From CAZDYP01 sp964509505 (GTDB taxonomy: Bacteria > Chloroflexota > Anaerolineae > JACRMK01), in NCBI GenBank assembly GCA_964509505.1, contig CAZDYP010000114.1:1-17181 (forward strand): DNA of 17,181 nt, given 5' to 3'. Every line of letters starts with the position of its first letter. Position 1 is the stretch's first letter. Of the stretch, positions 13,951 through 17,181 are shown in pieces. The notes under the pieces are model-generated. The model was not told the DNA's origin. It ran no database searches and saw only the letters and a list, made by a program, of their open reading frames with translations. The translations under genes and the position numbers were made by a program.

Positions 13951-14507
13951 TGTTTGGTTGCCGTTTGCACCTGTCCCCAATCCGGATGATCTGAGGTGAA
14001 GCGATTGTAATGCGCGAAACGCACGACACCTTGCGTGTCAATCACAAACGTCGCCGAGAGTCGCAGCATGTCGGTGTCGGTGAGACGCGCGCGAAACCCT
14101 GCTCGCCACGTCCGCACGTAGCCCATCCATGTTTGCGGATGCAGCCAATTGGTCAGCAGGTTCATGCGTCCAATGCCATACGTCGAATACGCGAGTTGAT
14201 GGGGGTCGCTCAGACAGTTCAAATCGGATGAGCGTTGCGCGCAAAAGAGCTTCGCCTCCGCAGGCTTGCCCAACGTGACCGCTGCCACGTTGACGCCCAG
14301 GCGCGCAAAGGTTGGCGCGAGTTGAGCCAACTGGCTCAACATTTCTTGGCAAAACATTCAACCAAAGTGCCGCATAAAGCTCAACACGACGGGCCGTTCT
14401 GCCCACAATGCTTCGAGACTGAACGACTTGCCGTCGCTATCAAGAATTTCTGGATTCGGCGCGCGGTCTCCCACAACCAAACGGCGCACTGGAAAGTTGG
14501 TTCGCAT
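13935..14507 (-). CDS. Peroxiredoxin-like (AhpC/TSA) protein, candidate selenoprotein with UxxC motif
   Basis: One 190-residue thioredoxin-fold protein is encoded if the TGA at 14360-14358 is read as selenocysteine 50. The N-terminal half (VGDRAPNPEILDSDGKSFSL, then RPVVLSFMRHFG) and the C-terminal half (MFCQEMLSQLAQLAPTFARL, ... LSATFVIDTQGVVRFAHYN) are in the same frame and together match AhpC/TSA-family redoxins. These normally read RHFGC-x-x-C at this point; here it is RHFG-U-MF-C, with Cys53 as resolving residue. The start ATG at 14507 has AAGAGG seven bases upstream. It lies 38 nt... 37 nt after pyrG on the same strand. It would act as a thiol (selenol) peroxidase or reductase in the cytosol. 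If it is not a selenoprotein it is a broken gene. Confidence 0.75.
14321..14340 (-). promoter_or_regulatory. Candidate bacterial SECIS element
   Basis: On the mRNA a perfect 8-bp stem GUUGAGCC/GGCUCAAC encloses a 4-nt loop AGUU. The loop begins 25 nt after the UGA (14358-14360), and G is the second loop base. Bacterial SECIS elements recognised by SelB lie just downstream of the UGA inside the coding region and typically show a small apical loop with an early G about 16-37 nt from the UGA. Confidence 0.6.
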
Positions 14508-14544
14508 AAGGTATCCTCTTGAGGCGTGTTCAATAGACAACTGC

Positions 14545-16149
14545 TCACTGCTGGTGTTTGATCGCCGCAGCGATGAATGCCTTAAATAATGGATGCGGCT
14601 TGTCGAGGCGCGTCTTAAGTTCGGGATGAAATTGGCTGCCGACCATGAAGGGATGATCGGCAAGTTCAGCAATTTCGATGAGCATCCCATCAGGTGAAAA
14701 GCCGCTGAACACCATTCCCGCCTTTTGCAAAGTTTCACGATAGGCGTTGTTCAATTCCCAACGATGCCGATGGCGCTCGCTGATATGCGACACCCCATAA
14801 GCCATAGCGGCGCGGGTGCCGCTCTGCAACTCGCATGGGTATGCGCCCAAGCGCATCGTGCCGCCGAGCGACGTCACGTCGCGCTGATCCGCCATCAAAT
14901 CAATCACGGGATGGAGTGTGCGTTCATCAAACTCCGTCGAGTTCGCCGCCTCGGTCTGCAGCGTATGGCGCGCGAGCTCAATCGTCATGACTTGCAGCCC
15001 AAGACACAAACCAAGATACGGCACGCGCTGCTCGCGCGCGAAACGCGCTGCGCGAATCTTTCCCTCGATGCCACGATGCCCGAAACCGCCCGGCACAATG
15101 ATACCATCCACCTTTTGCAAACGCTCTCTTTCATTGTGATTGCGTTCTAAATCTTCTGATTGCACCCACTCGATTTCAACGTCCCGCCCATGACACAAGC
15201 CTGCATGAACCAATGCCTCTCGCACGCTCGTGTACGCATCGTGCAGCTCGACATACTTGCCGACGATGGCGACGCGCACTTTTTCTTTTTGCAGCTTCAA
15301 ACCTGCGACCAACTCGCGCCACGTCTCCAGCTCGGCGCGCTGGTGGGGCAAGTGTAACCGCTCGACGATGTAAGCACCTAAGCCTGCCTCTTCCAGAATG
15401 AGCGGCACCTCGTAAATCGTCGGCGCGGTGATGAGCGGAATCACCGCACGGCGCTCCACGTCGCAGAACAACGCAATTTTTTCTTTGAGACCCGCATACA
15501 TCGGATAATCGGAACGGCACACAATCACATCCGGTTGAATGCCGATAGCGCGCAGCTCACGCACCGAATGTTGCGTTGGCTTTGTTTTCAATTCGTGCGA
15601 CGAACCGAGATATGGCAACAAGGTGACGTGCACGTATAACACATTCTCACGCCCTACTTCTGCGCGCATCTGTCGAATCGCTTCGAGGAACGGCTGTCCC
15701 TCGATGTCGCCGACGGTGCCGCCGACTTCAACCAGCACCACTCGCGCGTCGGTCTGTTTGCCGACCAGCGCGATACGCCGTTTGATTTCGGTCGTGATGT
15801 GCGGCACGGTCTGAATCGTCTTGCCGAGATAATCGCCGTGTCGCTCGCGCGCGATGACCTCCTGATAGATTTGCCCCGTCGTGACGTTGTTGACCTTGCC
15901 CATGTTCTCGTCGGTGAACCGCTCGTAATGACCGAGGTCGAGGTCGGTTTCCGCGCCGTCTTCCGTCACGAACACTTCGCCGTGTTCATACGGATTCATC
16001 GTGCCGGGATCCACGTTGATATACGGGTCGAGTTTTTGAATCGAGACTTTGATGCCACGCGCTTTCAATAGGCGTCCAATCGAAGCCGCCGAGATGCCTT
16101 TGCCGAGCGACGACACGACGCCACCCGTGATGAAAATGTATTGAGTCAT
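14545..16149 (-). CDS. pyrG: CTP synthase
   Basis: A 534-residue two-domain enzyme that makes CTP from UTP, ATP and glutamine in the last step of de novo pyrimidine synthesis; cytosolic and forms tetramers. The N-terminal synthetase domain starts TQYIFITGGVVSSLGKGISA (P-loop at 9-20), then KLDPYINVDPGTMNPYEHGE and EVGGTVGDIE. The C-terminal class I glutamine amidotransferase has GGFGHRGIEGK and the nucleophile Cys382 (YLGLCLGLQ), with His508 and Glu510 (FHPEL) completing the triad. All catalytic residues are present. The start is the ATG at 16149, preceded by CAGGAT; the frame runs 13 codons further but matches the family only from MTQY. Its start region (AGGATACCT-ATG) closely resembles that of the downstream redoxin gene, with which it may share a transcript. 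Confidence 0.97.
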   Translation of the reverse strand: MTQYIFITGGVVSSLGKGISAASIGRLLKARGIKVSIQKLDPYINVDPGTMNPYEHGEVFVTEDGAETDLDLGHYERFTDENMGKVNNVTTGQIYQEVIARERHGDYLGKTIQTVPHITTEIKRRIALVGKQTDARVVLVEVGGTVGDIEGQPFLEAIRQMRAEVGRENVLYVHVTLLPYLGSSHELKTKPTQHSVRELRAIGIQPDVIVCRSDYPMYAGLKEKIALFCDVERRAVIPLITAPTIYEVPLILEEAGLGAYIVERLHLPHQRAELETWRELVAGLKLQKEKVRVAIVGKYVELHDAYTSVREALVHAGLCHGRDVEIEWVQSEDLERNHNERERLQKVDGIIVPGGFGHRGIEGKIRAARFAREQRVPYLGLCLGLQVMTIELARHTLQTEAANSTEFDERTLHPVIDLMADQRDVTSLGGTMRLGAYPCELQSGTRAAMAYGVSHISERHRHRWELNNAYRETLQKAGMVFSGFSPDGMLIEIAELADHPFMVGSQFHPELKTRLDKPHPLFKAFIAAAIKHQQ

Positions 16150-16303
16150 AGGTATCCTGAGTGCAGGGTTAACAAACCTTTTTGGCAAGAGGAGGTGTTC
16201 TCTAACGCCATGCCCATGCCGTGCGACATACGCGGTCGAGCGCGCGCGCGCCGGCTGCGCAATCGCTTTGCTAAAGCTGCATTAGGTAGATGGGTAAACG
16301 TGG

Positions 16304-16367
16304 AAACGGGGAAGCGGGGAGCGCTATAGCCTCCCTACTTCCCCGTTTACTCGTTCACTCGTTTACT
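16304..16367. repeat. Inverted repeat with octamer tandem array
   Basis: AAACGGGGAAG (16304-16314) pairs perfectly with CTTCCCCGTTT (16338-16348), with inner GGGAG/CTCCC pairing. The right arm runs into three 8-bp units CGTTTACT, CGTTCACT, CGTTTACT (16344-16367). It lies between the DUF4129 gene stop and the pyrG promoter region and could act as a weak terminator. Confidence 0.55.
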
Positions 16368-16384
16368 CCGCCATCTTTCATCTC

Positions 16385-17181
16385 TCATTCTTCATCCTTC
16401 GTTTGTTTGATGCGTTCCCACGCAGCGCGCACGCGCGCGACTTCCTCGTGAGAAGGGTCTTGCTCGCCATAATGCACGCGCACGTACGCTTCGGTGATGG
16501 CGCGCTCGTCGGGTTCGGCGCCGGGAAAGGCGGCGCGCAAATTGCGCATAAATTCATAGGGCGTTTCGGCGTCGGCGCGCGGGAAACCACGTTGCGCTGC
16601 CAAGCGAGCCAAATTCGCATAGATGCGACGAATGGTAGCGACGCTCTCGTCCAGCTCAATGACGGGCTTGCGCTTGAACCAGTCGCGTAATTTTTTGAGC
16701 GGATCCCACCCAACCGATACAGGCACGCTCTCGCGCGTCACGTTGTCATCTTGGCGCGGGCGTCGTTGCAAACGATTGAGCGACCACGCCAACAACAACA
16801 ATAGACCCATGAACAACACCACCGAGCAACCCATCTGCACCGGTTCGGGGATCGTCATGGCTTCCAAGCTCTGCGGTATGAGCGACGGCGGCGGCGGCAG
16901 TTGGAGGTTGGGGAGGGGTTGATTTGCATCGTTGCCGCGAAAAACGGTGACGAGCCATATCGCGATAGCGTACAACAACTGCACCAGCAGCGCAATGATG
17001 GTCAACAGCACATACAAGATGACAATGACCAACGGCGTCAATGGCTTGAACAACGAAAGGAACGTGAGCAACGCTTGTGGCGTCACGATCAGGCTGAGCA
17101 AGATACCCAAACCTAACACCGCTGCTGCCGAGCCTGCAAGGATCGCGAGCCATGGACCTTTGAGCGGCAACGAGCGCTGCG
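16385..17181 (-). CDS. DUF4129 domain membrane protein, 5' truncated by window edge
   Basis: The frame is open to the end of the window (…QRSLPLKGPW), so the TTG at 17170 is not a reliable start and the true N-terminus lies outside. Visible: two to three hydrophobic segments (about the first 75 residues), a Pro-rich linker (PLPNLQLPPPPSL), another TM segment (CSVVLFMGLLLLLAWSL), then a cytosolic DUF4129 domain (SVATIRRIYANLARLAAQRG, ETPYEFMRNL, AITEAYVRVHYGE). DUF4129 proteins are found next to transglutaminase-like membrane proteins and MoxR/DUF58 genes in many bacteria; role unknown. Its stop is 236 bases from the pyrG start on the same strand, with a repeat between, so it is probably not part of a tight operon. 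Confidence 0.8.
   Translation of the reverse strand, partial: QRSLPLKGPWLAILAGSAAAVLGLGILLSLIVTPQALLTFLSLFKPLTPLVIVILYVLLTIIALLVQLLYAIAIWLVTVFRGNDANQPLPNLQLPPPPSLIPQSLEAMTIPEPVQMGCSVVLFMGLLLLLAWSLNRLQRRPRQDDNVTRESVPVSVGWDPLKKLRDWFKRKPVIELDESVATIRRIYANLARLAAQRGFPRADAETPYEFMRNLRAAFPGAEPDERAITEAYVRVHYGEQDPSHEEVARVRAAWERIKQTKDEE

Noticed and set aside
13935..14738. Two separate short proteins instead of one redoxin
   Set aside because: The upstream frame's first 77 codons lie inside pyrG or before a proper ribosome-binding site, and neither half alone would have both redox residues.
16344..16367. CRISPR-like array
   Set aside because: The 8-bp units are directly adjacent, with no spacers.
1..17181. 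UGA reassigned to an amino acid genome-wide
   Set aside because: Several intact genes end in TGA at sensible family lengths (for example 13511-13513 and 14545-14547), so UGA is a normal stop here.

Overview
The window reads as a chromosomal stretch from an uncultured, moderately GC-rich bacterium, most likely a member of the Chloroflexota (Anaerolineae-like). The support is indirect: a DUF2277 protein, a large secreted beta-helix protein ending in a YLPLILR-type tail, a DUF4129 membrane protein, sigma70-like promoters, and many dispersed palindromic intergenic repeats of a kind I associate with such genomes. No phage, transposase, CRISPR array, tRNA or rRNA was seen. TAA, TAG and TGA all end genes here, so the standard code applies.

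Layout. 1-1650 (+): a 5'-truncated GNAT acetyltransferase, a DUF2277 protein and a transglutaminase-like protein, with palindromic repeats between them. A 17-bp perfect hairpin separates these from a convergent minus-strand pair (1704-3340): nucleotidyltransferase-like protein A and an unrecognised 254-residue protein, driven by a good promoter at 3381-3409. A divergent promoter (3416-3444) faces a roughly 560-nt leader before an APC-family amino acid permease (4010-5698), which ends in a clear intrinsic terminator. Next come a MITE-like nest of inverted repeats, nucleotidyltransferase-like protein B (6003-6902), and a tightly packed plus-strand cluster (6984-9064): unknown protein, two-TM membrane protein, nucleotidyltransferase-like protein C and a STAS-domain protein, fed by a promoter that predicts a leaderless mRNA. 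A UspA protein (9223-9645) converges on a metallophosphoesterase (9763-10710, minus), whose promoter carries a 15-bp dyad at the start site. A secreted beta-helix protein (11042-13513) is followed by a MazG-like gene interrupted by an early in-frame TGA. On the minus strand, convergent with it, are a DUF4129 membrane protein, CTP synthase (pyrG), and a peroxiredoxin-like gene.

The best discovery candidate is that peroxiredoxin-like gene (13935-14507, minus). One in-frame TGA (14358-14360) sits exactly where the first Cys of the family's CxxC redox motif belongs (RHFG-U-MFC). A perfect 8-bp stem with an AGUU loop lies 25 nt downstream of the TGA, matching the general bacterial SECIS layout. 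It is best read as a selenoprotein rather than two broken ORFs. The second notable signal is three divergent paralogues of one nucleotidyltransferase-fold family within 7 kb, each in a different context.

All calls come from reading the sequence by eye; family assignments are from motif memory, not searches.
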